NCBI RefSeq assembly: GCF_002939305.1
Contig: NZ_MVDI01000007.1
Location: forward strand, 1 to 64,000
Reading direction: 5' to 3'
Origin: Chroococcidiopsis sp. TS-821
GTDB taxonomy: Bacteria > Cyanobacteriota > Cyanobacteriia > Cyanobacteriales > Chroococcidiopsidaceae
Length of the DNA: 64,000 nt
This document shows positions 35,728 to 45,000 of the stretch, piece by piece. A program made the position numbers and the translations under genes. Every line of letters starts with the position of its first letter. The stretch's first letter is position 1. The notes beneath the pieces are model-generated. The model made no database searches, was not told the origin of the DNA, and saw nothing but the letters and a program-made list of their open reading frames with translations.

Positions 35728-36372
35728 TTACTGATGAACTGTACCATCAGGCATAATCGTTCCTCTTAAACACGCACCAGTAAGCTTTACCAAAATGCGA
35801 TCGCCAACTTTGATCCGCGCCCCGCGCAAATCAGCACCGCTCAAGTCAGCACCACTCAAGTCAGCACCCACTAAATTGGCTTCTCGAAGATTGGCATGGC
35901 TGAGGTTAGCTTGCAAGAGATTTGCGCGAAACAAATTAGCTTGAAACAAATTTGCTCCACTAAGGTTAACTTTGTGCATAAACGCATCGCTCAAGTTCGC
36001 ACCTGTAAAATTTGCATTGCGAAAGTCTCGACCTGAGAGATCTTTTTCTTTCAAGTTAGCGCGTTTAAAATCCGCACCCCAATAGCGAGTATCTGTTGAA
36101 GATGGGCGAGGCGGGCGATATGACGGTGGTGGTGAGGGGGGAGGTGGAGTAGCAATTTTCTGTTTTTGTTGAAGATGCGATCGCAGGCGATCGCGTGCTG
36201 TATTAATTTCTTTAAGAAACTCGTTTGCTTTTTGCTGCAGTCGCGGATTATCTTTAGGAATCCGATCCGGATGCCAAATAAATGCCAAATCTTTATAAGC
36301 TTGGTTAATTTCTTCGAGTGTTGCCCCTGGTTCTAGTCCTAGAACTCTGTAGTATCGCTCGTTGGCACTCAT
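35728..36372 (-). CDS. DnaJ domain-pentapeptide repeat fusion protein
   Basis: 214 residues. Residues 1-70 are a J domain (YYRVLGLEPGATLEEINQAY) with the HPD tripeptide in FIWHPDRIPKDNP, which stimulates Hsp70 ATPase activity. A Pro-rich linker (TPPPPSPPPSYRPPRPSS) leads to about 16 pentapeptide repeats of A(N/D)LXX type (e.g. ANFTGANLSDAFMHKVNLSG; ADLSGADLSGADLRGARI), which fold as a right-handed quadrilateral helix. The short tail ends GTIMPDGTVHQ. The combination suggests a co-chaperone with a repeat-based targeting surface. It is cytoplasmic and has no transmembrane segment. Confidence 0.92.
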   Translation of the reverse strand: MSANERYYRVLGLEPGATLEEINQAYKDLAFIWHPDRIPKDNPRLQQKANEFLKEINTARDRLRSHLQQKQKIATPPPPSPPPSYRPPRPSSTDTRYWGADFKRANLKEKDLSGRDFRNANFTGANLSDAFMHKVNLSGANLFQANLFRANLLQANLSHANLREANLVGADLSGADLSGADLRGARIKVGDRILVKLTGACLRGTIMPDGTVHQ

Positions 36373-36504
36373 CTGCGTTCTTTACCCTGCGTGTTGCTAT
36401 TTTTTATCTAGCATGATTTATTCGTGCAGCAATCATCGATCGCTCAACTTGCCCGAAGCGGCTCGCATTTCATTATAAATATAAGGTGTAATACACTTTA
36501 TTTT

Positions 36505-38247
36505 ATGCAATCTCTTAACCGCGTTCTCGGAAGTCTCGCACACTACTGGCTCATTGCCACTGGGGCATTAATTAGCTTACTACTGCTGACAGCAGCAAAT
36601 GCTATTACTCCACAACTCTTTCGCTGGGGTATCGACCAAGGTATTGCTCGCTTTGACTATCAAGTTATTTTTGAAGTGGCTGGCGCGATGGTGTTAGTCG
36701 CGATCGGGCGCGGCTTGTTTAATTTTGGACAAACTTTTTGGGCAGAAAAGGTTTCTCAAGGCGTCGCCTACGATTTACGCAATAAAATTTTTAGGAAGAT
36801 CCAAAATCTCAGTTTTAGCTATCACGACCAAGCACAAACTTCGCAGTTACTGACGCGGATTACGAGCGATGTCGAACAAATTCGGACTTTTATCGGTACA
36901 AGTTTGATTCAAGTGGTTGGTGCTGTCGTCACGTTAGTAACCATTGCAACAATTCTGATTGTGATGAACTGGCAATTGGCATTAATTACTTTGGGTTTGG
37001 TTCCGATTGCTGCCACGATCTTGGCACGGTTTCTCATTAAAAATCAAAAGTTGTTTGGTCAAGTGCAAGAACGACTCGGAGACCTCAATGCGGTTTTGCA
37101 AGAAAATATTTTCGGGGTTCGTGTTGTCAAAGCTTTTGTGCGCGAACCGATAGAAATGGCGCGATATACCAAGCTCAACGATGACTTGATAAAAGTCAAT
37201 ATGAAGACAATTTCCGCAATTCGCAATACCTTCCCGTGGATCTTTTTACTCAGTAACTTGACTACCGTCGTTGTTGTTGGTGTTGGTGGAATTCAGGTGA
37301 TTGGCGGAACGTTTTCGATCGGTGAATTGGTTGCATTTAATTCTTATTTATTGTTTATTCTGCAACCAATTTTACTTATCGGTTTTGCCGCCCCTGCGAT
37401 CGCCCAAGCTGCTGCTTCTGCTGAACGCGTCTACGAAGTTGTTGACGCAGAAATTGAAATTCGCGATCGCCCTCATGCTGTGCCGTTTGAAAAATGCGGG
37501 GGTCGGATCGCGTTTGAAAATGTCCATTTCCGCTACCCAGGAGCGACGACAGAGGCTCTTAAAGGCATTTCGTTTGAAACCAAACCTCAAGAATTAATTG
37601 CCATCCTTGGCATGACAGGTTCGGGTAAAAGTACGATTATGAATCTAATTCCTCGCTTCTATGATGTCACCGCCGGTGCAGTCCGCATTGACGGGCGTGA
37701 CGTGCGCGATTTTCAGCTAGAAAGCTTGCGATCGCACATCGGTATTGTCTTTCAAGAAACAACACTGTTTTCTGGGACAATTCGCAACAACATTGCCTAC
37801 GCAGCACCCGATGCACCATTAGAAAAAGTTATCGAAGTTGCTAAAACGGCTCAAATCCATGATTTTATCGCAAGTTTACCTGATGGCTACGACACCATTG
37901 TCGGCGAACGCGGCGTAGGATTATCAGGAGGACAAAAACAACGAATTGCGATCGCGCGGACTCTCCTGACCAACTACCGCATTCTCATTCTTGATGACAG
38001 TACCTCAGCAGTTGATGCCAAAACAGCGGCTGCTATTCAAGAAGCTTTAGACGATTTAATGCGCCGCAAAACTTGTACTTCATTCGTAATTGCCCAAAGA
38101 ATCAGCACTATCCGTAACGCGGATCGCATTTTACTGATGGATAAAGGACATTTAGTTGCACAAGGAACGCATGAGGATTTGATGCGTACAAGTCCACTTT
38201 ATGGCTCAATTCTCGAATCGCAAATGAAGCAACCGACAACAGCCTAA
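36505..38247 (+). CDS. ABC exporter half-transporter with a degenerate ATPase site
   Basis: 580 residues from ATG 36505; the open frame upstream to 36424 adds unlikely sequence. The six-helix exporter domain (~1-325) precedes an ATPase domain with Walker A GMTGSGKST and signature LSGGQKQRIAIAR. Its Walker B (ILILDDSTSAVD) has Asp where the catalytic Glu is expected. The switch reads VIAQRIS with Gln instead of His. The same two changes mark the non-catalytic subunit of heterodimeric exporters such as TM287/288. No partner half-transporter is adjacent, so it is probably encoded elsewhere. Substrate unknown. Confidence 0.9.
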   Translation: MQSLNRVLGSLAHYWLIATGALISLLLLTAANAITPQLFRWGIDQGIARFDYQVIFEVAGAMVLVAIGRGLFNFGQTFWAEKVSQGVAYDLRNKIFRKIQNLSFSYHDQAQTSQLLTRITSDVEQIRTFIGTSLIQVVGAVVTLVTIATILIVMNWQLALITLGLVPIAATILARFLIKNQKLFGQVQERLGDLNAVLQENIFGVRVVKAFVREPIEMARYTKLNDDLIKVNMKTISAIRNTFPWIFLLSNLTTVVVVGVGGIQVIGGTFSIGELVAFNSYLLFILQPILLIGFAAPAIAQAAASAERVYEVVDAEIEIRDRPHAVPFEKCGGRIAFENVHFRYPGATTEALKGISFETKPQELIAILGMTGSGKSTIMNLIPRFYDVTAGAVRIDGRDVRDFQLESLRSHIGIVFQETTLFSGTIRNNIAYAAPDAPLEKVIEVAKTAQIHDFIASLPDGYDTIVGERGVGLSGGQKQRIAIARTLLTNYRILILDDSTSAVDAKTAAAIQEALDDLMRRKTCTSFVIAQRISTIRNADRILLMDKGHLVAQGTHEDLMRTSPLYGSILESQMKQPTTA

Positions 38248-38252
38248 TGAGG

Positions 38253-38343
38253 AGTGATAAGTTTTGAGCGATGAGTTTTGAGTAATTAGTGAGTAATTAG
38301 TGGCTAGTGAATAGTGATAAATTTTGAGTGATGAGTTTTGAGT
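38253..38343. repeat. Two 31-bp copies of a TGATGAGTTTTGAGT intergenic repeat
   Basis: GTGATAAGTTTTGAG...CGATGAGTTTTGAGT at 38253-38283 recurs with two mismatches at 38313-38343, an exact 60-bp period. The spacer is itself repetitive (GTAATTAGTGAGTAATTAGTGGC). Related text (gtgatgagttt, aaaactcaaaact) occurs again at 53590-53850. It is intergenic and non-coding. Confidence 0.75.
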
Positions 38344-38362
38344 TATATAAAATACTATTCTT

Positions 38363-38478
38363 CCTCTGCCCCTCTGCCCCTCTGCTTCCTCTGCACGTCT
38401 GGCTCTCTGCCCCTCTGCCCCTCTGCTTCCTCTGCACGTCTGGCTCTCTGCCCCTCTGCTTCCTCTGCACCCTCTGCT
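38363..38478. repeat. CCTCTGC low-complexity tandem repeat
   Basis: Units of CCTCTGC/CCCCTCTGC are arranged in a higher-order 41-bp repeat ending GCACGTCTGGCT. The motif gcacgtct begins at 38393 and 38434; a third, shortened copy lacks one octamer. The ORFs on both strands here are compositional artefacts. The reverse complement of the same motif (GCAGAGGGGCAGAGG) appears at 53642-53692. Confidence 0.8.
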
Positions 38479-38492
38479 TTTCAAAACCCTCT

Positions 38493-39998
38493 TCAGCCAA
38501 TCTGCCTAACGACTGTTAATGCCGAGTAACTGACACCCGCAGTTCCTTCACCAGGATGCGTTGAGTCGCCGACTAACCACAAATGCGCGATCGGCGTCCG
38601 ATTCGCAAAGCCAAATGGACCAAAAGTCGGTATCCGCTGACCAATACCGCCAACAATACCTCGATCTCGTGCTGTATATCGGGCAAAAGTGCGCGGTGTC
38701 GCGGCTTCTACGTGAATAATCGTTTCTGGTGTTAAATCAAAAAATTGACCAAGTTTAGAAATTGCCTCTTGCGTATACTTCGCTTTCATTGCTGTATAAT
38801 CGCGACAGCGCCACCACGGTAACGGATCGACAAACGAAGAAGCAATAATCGTTCTTTTACCTACAGGGGCGCGACCATCCCCAGGACGACTAACCGAAAC
38901 AAACAACGAGTTATTCTCTCCAATCGGACCATCAGCATCATACATAAATTGCAGATGCGGCGGACATCCAGCCGGAATCGCATTTTCCTCGACGCCCAAG
39001 TATATGACAAATGCACCCGATGCTTGTGGCAATTTATCTACGCGTTTTTTGTAACCACTAGGAGCATTTTCACCCAACAACTGTACTAAGTTTTGCACCG
39101 TAACATTAGCAACAACATGGTCAGTTGGTTCTGTCCAGGTTTCACCCGTTTTTTGGTCGCGGATAACGACACCAGTTGCTTTATTATTTTCTACTTGGAT
39201 TTTTTCTACTGTATGGCGCATGAGGAGTTTGCCGCCATCTCTTTCTAAAGCAGTTACGAGGCGATCGCTCAACACCTGCATACTGCCTTCTAGATGGTAC
39301 AATCCTTGTGGTAGCTGCGATACGCTCAACGCTGTCGCGGCATAAAGTAACGCGGTTTCTTCTGCCTCTACCTGCGAATAAAGCTTGAGTTGCAAATCTA
39401 AGAATGTTCTCAATCTTTGATCGTTTCCTAAGCCATATGCCCGCAACGCATCGCCTACCGTCATCAAGGTAAATGGTAAAGTGACTAAAGTTCCAGGACG
39501 TATCGCCGTTGCGAGTTGCCACAAATCCCAAAGATTGCGCGGAGGTAAAACCGGATCGCGTCCCTGAAATGCCCAGCTTGCTTGAAATAAAGTTGCGATT
39601 AACTGCCAAAATGGTTCGCTACCAGGAAATTGTCGTTGACGTTCGATTTGCCACTTTTCGGCATCGCGCCATACGTTAATTGGCTGGGTTTCGCCTGGAA
39701 GATAAACTGCACAAGCCGGATCGCAAGGCGTTGCGTGTGGTAAATCAATTTCAAGTTCGCTAAAAATGCGATGATGAATTCCACCAGGTTCGAGTCCGGC
39801 TACTTGCGTTGCACCTACATCAAACGTGAATCCTTTGCGCTTAAATGTAGAAGCACAGCCTCCTGGAACCAACGCCTGATCGACGACTAAAACTTGATAG
39901 CCGCGATGCGCTAATAATGCACCTGCGGTGAGTCCACCAATTCCAGCACCAATTACAACAATCCGAGATTTGCTATTGCCTTTCTGACGGCTTGGCAT
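38493..39998 (-). CDS. crtD: Carotenoid C-3',4' desaturase (CrtD-like)
   Basis: 501 residues. The N-terminal FAD-binding Rossmann motif IVVIGAGIGGLTAGALLAHR and the GGCASTFKRKGFTFDVGATQ segment mark the CrtI/CrtD/CrtISO amine-oxidase-fold group. The C-terminal FAD motif is LWLVGDSTHPGEGTAGVSYS. In cyanobacteria the CrtD branch introduces the 3',4' double bond in myxoxanthophyll (myxol glycoside) synthesis. I assign CrtD rather than CrtISO from the overall sequence character and length, so the subfamily is less certain than the fold. The enzyme is membrane-associated. Its 3' end abuts the repeat region. Confidence 0.8.
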   Translation of the reverse strand: MPSRQKGNSKSRIVVIGAGIGGLTAGALLAHRGYQVLVVDQALVPGGCASTFKRKGFTFDVGATQVAGLEPGGIHHRIFSELEIDLPHATPCDPACAVYLPGETQPINVWRDAEKWQIERQRQFPGSEPFWQLIATLFQASWAFQGRDPVLPPRNLWDLWQLATAIRPGTLVTLPFTLMTVGDALRAYGLGNDQRLRTFLDLQLKLYSQVEAEETALLYAATALSVSQLPQGLYHLEGSMQVLSDRLVTALERDGGKLLMRHTVEKIQVENNKATGVVIRDQKTGETWTEPTDHVVANVTVQNLVQLLGENAPSGYKKRVDKLPQASGAFVIYLGVEENAIPAGCPPHLQFMYDADGPIGENNSLFVSVSRPGDGRAPVGKRTIIASSFVDPLPWWRCRDYTAMKAKYTQEAISKLGQFFDLTPETIIHVEAATPRTFARYTARDRGIVGGIGQRIPTFGPFGFANRTPIAHLWLVGDSTHPGEGTAGVSYSALTVVRQIG

Positions 39999-40069
39999 GG
40001 GTTGAGCGATAGTATGAAGTTACACTATCTTAATATTAAGTTATGTTGCAAAGATTAATCTTCTCCTCG

Positions 40070-40330
40070 CTAATGACCGATCATCCAAGGACGCCCTTGT
40101 TGATGGTTGTGATGATGCGAGTGCGAATGACGCTGTTGAACTTTCGGTTCTGCACTTTGTTCAATCCGGCGGCTCAACGCCGAAGGCGTAAAAATCAAAC
40201 CTGCAACAGAGTAAATTCTTTTTGCTAAAGCATCACAACTCGGACACAGCATCGGTTCGCTAGCTTGTGCCATACTGCGCCAGGTTTCAAAAGAGCCACA
40301 GGTATCGCAACGAAATTCGTATAACGGCAT
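40070..40330 (-). CDS. fmdB: FmdB-type zinc-ribbon protein
   Basis: 86 residues from ATG 40330. The zinc ribbon MPLYEFRCDTCGSFETWRSM...MLCPSCDALAKRIYS has two CxxC pairs, then a low-complexity His-rich tail (QQRHSHSHHHNHQQGRPW) that may also bind metal. FmdB proteins were named as putative regulators of formamidase genes. Here it lies directly downstream of the formamidase gene on the same strand, with a 124-bp gap, matching that classic pairing. The actual function of the family is not settled. Confidence 0.85.
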   Translation of the reverse strand: MPLYEFRCDTCGSFETWRSMAQASEPMLCPSCDALAKRIYSVAGLIFTPSALSRRIEQSAEPKVQQRHSHSHHHNHQQGRPWMIGH

Positions 40331-40345
40331 AAATACTTCTCTGGA

Positions 40346-40411
40346 AATGGGTAATAGGTGATGGGTAACGGGTATATTTGCCAATGACCGATGACCAGTT
40401 ACCAATTACCA
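40346..40411. repeat. GGTAAT/ATTACC inverted intergenic repeat between fmdA and fmdB
   Basis: GGTAATAGGTGATGGGTAAC (40347-40366) is partly complementary to GTTACCAATTACC (about 40397-40409). The space between contains gaccgatgaccag. This type of GGTAAT/GTGATG repeat is common between cyanobacterial genes and could fold in the fmdA-fmdB transcript. Confidence 0.6.
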
Positions 40412-40454
40412 GCCTTTAAGTTGTTTAAATTACGTCTATTTCTATCTATTTAGC

Positions 40455-41630
40455 TTATGATGGCAAAACATTTCTTTCAAAAATTGCGGTAGGAATGGCG
40501 ATCGTGCAGCAAGCATTGGGAATATCAACAATTCCGCTAATTCGTCCTTCAACAGGCGCAGAACCTAGCAAAAGATAAATTTGTTCGCCAGTGTAGCCAA
40601 ACTTTTTAAAATACTCGATCGCATTTAAACAGGCGCGGCGATAGGCAACGTGCGCATCTAAATAATACTGTTCCCCCGAAAATTCATCGACAGAAATACC
40701 TTCAAATACTAAGTATTCAGAATAGCGCGGTTCAACTGGACCTGGTTTAAAAATAGGATTTGTGAGTCCGTATTTAGCAACACCGCCTTTAATTAAATCG
40801 ACATGAAGATCGAGATACCCTGCCATTTCAATCGCGCCACAGAAAGTAATTTCGCCATCACCTTGCGAAAAGTGAATATCTCCCATCGAGAGTTTTGCGC
40901 CCTCAACGTACACAGGGAAGTAAATCCGCGAACCTTTTGATAAATTCTTGATATCGCAGTTACCGCCATGTTCGCGGGGTGGGACAGTTCTTGCGGCTTC
41001 TTGGGCTACTCGGTCATATTCTGCACCTTTAAGCGAACCGAGAATTGCATTTTTTGGATTGGGTAAATTTGCTAAAGGTGGAATGCGGTTCGGGTTGGTG
41101 GCGACTAGATCGGCTTCGCGCTTATTCCACTGGGCAAGTAATTCTGCTGACGGGGCGCACCCGATCAAGCCAGGATGCGGAATTCCGGCAAATCTGACAT
41201 CAGGAATGTGACGCGATCGCGCGTAAATCCCTTGAATATCCCAAATTGCTTTTTGCGCAGTGGGAAAGTGTTCTGTCAAGAAGCCACCGCCATTTTCTCG
41301 TGCAAAGATTCCCGTAAAACCCCATTCGTAATTGGGTAGCGTTCCTACATCAAGCAAGTCAACGACAAGAATATCTCCAGGTTCTGCGCCATTCACCCAG
41401 ATTGGTCCGCTCAAAACATGAACCACACTCAAGTCAACATCGCGCACGTCGTCGGGACTATCGTTATTGCCAATTTGCCCGTCAGTCCAGTCTTTGCACT
41501 CAATCCGAAATACAGACCCAGGATTTACCGAAGCAACAGCAGGAATGTCAGGATGCCAGCGATTATGACCTACTAAATCTTGCTCAGTAAATGGCTTGTT
41601 TAGGTCAACTTTGAAGAGAACTTCTGGCAT
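40455..41630 (-). CDS. fmdA: Formamidase (acetamidase/formamidase family)
   Basis: 391 residues from the ATG at 41628-41630, behind GGAGGA; the open frame extends further upstream but lacks support. Typical motifs are HNRWHPDIPAVASVNPGSVF, GAEPGDILVVDLLDVG, FPGIPHPG-like RFAGIPHPGLIG, EHGGNCDIKNL and GDIHFSQGDGEITFCGAIEM. The enzyme hydrolyses formamide to formate and ammonia, releasing nitrogen. A perfect NtcA box lies 70 bp upstream and an FmdB gene follows, so nitrogen-regulated use of formamide or related amides is likely. Confidence 0.93.
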   Translation of the reverse strand: MPEVLFKVDLNKPFTEQDLVGHNRWHPDIPAVASVNPGSVFRIECKDWTDGQIGNNDSPDDVRDVDLSVVHVLSGPIWVNGAEPGDILVVDLLDVGTLPNYEWGFTGIFARENGGGFLTEHFPTAQKAIWDIQGIYARSRHIPDVRFAGIPHPGLIGCAPSAELLAQWNKREADLVATNPNRIPPLANLPNPKNAILGSLKGAEYDRVAQEAARTVPPREHGGNCDIKNLSKGSRIYFPVYVEGAKLSMGDIHFSQGDGEITFCGAIEMAGYLDLHVDLIKGGVAKYGLTNPIFKPGPVEPRYSEYLVFEGISVDEFSGEQYYLDAHVAYRRACLNAIEYFKKFGYTGEQIYLLLGSAPVEGRISGIVDIPNACCTIAIPTAIFERNVLPS

Positions 41631-41699
41631 AGCATCCTCCACCAAACACTGATGAAAACGTGATGGAGATAATCGTGCAGCAATCAACACTTGTAAACC

Positions 41700-41713
41700 G
41701 TAGCTTTAGTTAC
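41700..41713 (-). promoter_or_regulatory. NtcA binding site upstream of formamidase
   Basis: The sequence GTAGCTTTAGTTAC fits the NtcA consensus GTA-N8-TAC exactly; on the minus strand it reads GTAACTAAAGCTAC. About 22-25 bases downstream on that strand comes GATTAT, a plausible -10 element, the spacing of NtcA-activated promoters. It lies 70 bp before the fmdA ATG, with the transcript start expected between. Confidence 0.7.
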
Positions 41714-42074
41714 CAAATATTGCAGAAAACTTTTGATTTAACCGCGAATTGTGCTGCAGCAATCTCGCAGACAGAATTTATTTGATTTAGATGTGAGAAA
41801 TTAACAATTTAAGGGAATTATGAACTTGTTAGTGCCAGTTTTCGCCTCTGACTGTGAATTTACTGACTGCCATGCAACCACCTCGTTTACTGCTCTTATT
41901 ATCGCGTGAAATTGGTATAGCTCGCACTTGTCTCGTTCATCAGCTATCGATTACAAGCCTTAATTTGAGCACATTGTATAGCTATGGAAATAAAGGCTAG
42001 GACATTGTAGAAGTTCCGATATTATTGCTCCCTACAAACTTTTACGCCGGATCTCTGCTATACATAAAGGTTTC
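41714..42074. other. Divergent intergenic region between fmdA and the hybrid kinase gene
   Basis: About 360 bp without a supportable gene. It separates the NtcA-controlled fmdA promoter from the start of the sensor kinase and presumably holds the kinase promoter. I saw no further GTA-N8-TAC site or strong hairpin. Confidence 0.45.
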
Positions 42075-45000
42075 ATGAAAGCACCACTACCTCACAACGA
42101 AGCACAACGAATTGAAGCACTGTTGCAATATAAAATTCTGGACACGCCTAACGAAGCTGCGTTTGATGAACTGACTCGTCTGGCTGCGTATATTTGCGGT
42201 ACTCCCATCGCGTTAATCAGCCTTGTAGATGCCGATCGCCAGTGGTTCAAATCAAAATTCGGCATAGACGTGGAACAAACACCACGCGATCTTGCTTTTT
42301 GCGCGCATACCATCTTAGAAACCGACATCTTGCTTGTACCCGATACGCTAGCTGACGAACGCTTTGCCACTAACCCATTTGTCACATCAGACCCAAATTT
42401 AAGGTTTTATGCTGGCGTACCCTTGACAAATACTGAAGGATATGCATTAGGTTCGCTTTGCGTGGTCGATCGAGTACCGCGCGAACTTAGCCCCGAACAA
42501 GTAGAAGCACTCAAGTTACTCGGTCGCCAAGCCCTCAAATTACTGGAACTGCGCCGCAACTTAGCTGATTCATTATTGGTTCGCACTCAAAATAAAAAAA
42601 CTAGTTTGCATAAAACTCGCCAACAGTTATTCAAAAAAGTTGCTGGCGGGTTTGGCTTGGCATCTTTAATTCTCGTTTTAATTGGTGCTGTTGCATACCA
42701 AAGCATCAAAGGATTGATTGACAATAGCGATCGCGTAGCGCAAACTCAAGTAAAAATTTACACTCTAGAAGAACTACTTTCTTACGCCAAAGATGCTGAA
42801 ACTGGGCAACGCGGTTATATTCTTACAGGACAAGATGCGTACCTAGAGCCATACTATACGGCGCTCGAAAAGGTACCGCAAAAAATTCAGGAACTAAAAC
42901 AGTTAACAACTGAGCAACCTGAGCAACAAGCACAAATTTACAAAGTTGAATCGCTGATTACTCGCCAACTAGATTTATTAAAAACAACGATTGACTCGCG
43001 CCAACAGCAAGGATTTGCAGCAGCTTCAAAATTACTGGCAACAAATCAAGCCAAGTCTGTTATGGATGCAATTCGCGCGTCTGTTCGTGAAGTCGAAAAT
43101 ATGGAAAAAATGCGATTGCAGCAACAAGCAAATGCTGAACAAGCGAGTGTCCGCAATACATTAATGACGCTGGCGATCGCCATCTTTGTCATTTTCGCAA
43201 TCCTTGCCTATGTTTACTACTTAATCTATTGCGAATTTACGCAGCGCAAGCAAATCGAAGAGTCACTCGAAACAGAACGTAACTTTATTTCTGCGGTGGT
43301 TGACACGGCTAGCGCATTAGTTGTCGTTCTCAACTCGCAAGGGCAAATTGTGCGCTTCAACACTTCCTGCGAACAGATAACCGGTTACTCCTTTGATGAA
43401 GTCCGAGGTAGATATTTCTGGAATGTACTGCTGTTACCTGAAGATGTTGAAACGCTCAAAGCTGCCTTCAACACTATCAAAGCAGAGCAGTTTCCCAATG
43501 AATACGAATGCTGCTGGATAACAAAAGATGGACGTTACCGCTGGATCGTATGGTCGAGTAACGTGCTGCTTGATTACCAAAATGAAATTGAATATGTTAT
43601 CAGTACTGGTATCGACATTACCGATCGCAAGCGAGCCGAACAGAGGTTATTCATACAACATGCTGTCACGCAAGTTTTGGCAGAGTCGGCAACACTGAGT
43701 ATAGCGGCTCCCAAAATTCTGCAAGCAATCTGTGAAAGTGTTGAGTGGGATTTCGGTGAATTGTGGAGCGTAGATTCACAGACAAGTACACTACGCTGCG
43801 TGCAAACTTGGCATTCACCATCACTTGCAGCAGCAAAAGAATTTGCCGCGATCGCACAGCAGACAACATTTACCGCTGGAGTTGGACTCCCAGGAAGGGT
43901 TTGGGCTTGTGGAGAAGCGATTTGGATTAAGGACGTCAGCCAAGAACCAGCATTCTGTCGTACAGAAATTGCACTCAAAGTAGGGTTGCGCAGCGCGTTA
44001 GCTTTCCCAATTCACAGCGGTAGCGAACAGCTTGGCGTTATGGTTTTTTTTAACCGCAAAATTCAGGAACCAGATGCAGATTTGCTACAAATGATGACTG
44101 CAATTGGTAGCCAAATCGGTCAGTTTATCAAGCGTAAATTAGCAGAGGAAACGCTGCAACAAACAATGACACTGCAACGTGCAATTTTAGACAGCGCCAA
44201 CTATGCGATTATTTCTACTGATTTAAATGGCACAATTACGACATTCAATAAATGCGCGCGGCAATGGTTAAAATACACTCCTGCAGAAGTCATCGGTCAA
44301 ACAACACCTATTATATTTCACGATGTCTATGAAATTGCCCAATTGATTGGCGAGTCTTCTGAATCGACTAATGTCATGAGTTTATTGTTTGATGAACTCT
44401 TAACCAAAGCACGGCATGGCGAAACTGAGGAATACAAGCTATCTTACATTCGCAAAGATGGCAGCCGCTTTCCAGTTATGTTATCCATCACGCCCTTACG
44501 CGATTCTAGAGATAATATCACTGGGTTTGTCACAATTGCGAGCGATATCACCGAACGCGAACAAGCTTTAGCAGCACTGCGTGAAAGCGAAGAACGCTTC
44601 AAAACCTTTATGAACAACAGCCCTGTTACTGCATTTATTAAAGATGCCCAGGGTCGCTATCTCTACATCAATGAACCACTGGAGCGAGCATTCAACGTCA
44701 AACTTAGTGATATACAAAATATGATAGATGCCAATTGGCTGCCCCCAGCAACAGCACAACAGTTGCGGGAAAACGATCTTGCAGTTCTTGCCATTGGGCA
44801 AACAGTTGAGTTCATCGAGTATATTCCTACTCCCGACGGACAGTGGCGCTACTGGCTATGCTTCAAGTTTCCGATGAAAGATGCATCCGGACAGCAATTA
44901 GTAGGCGGAGTGGCAATTGATATCACCGAACAAAAACAAACTGAGGAACAACTACAACTGCAAACGCAGCGATCGCAACTTTTCACCGAAATCACGCTCA

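Noticed and set aside
38206-38529. Several ORFs on both strands rich in RGSRGAEGQR or CPSAPLPLCF
   Set aside because: They are translations of the CCTCTGC tandem repeat; the pattern appears in several frames at once.
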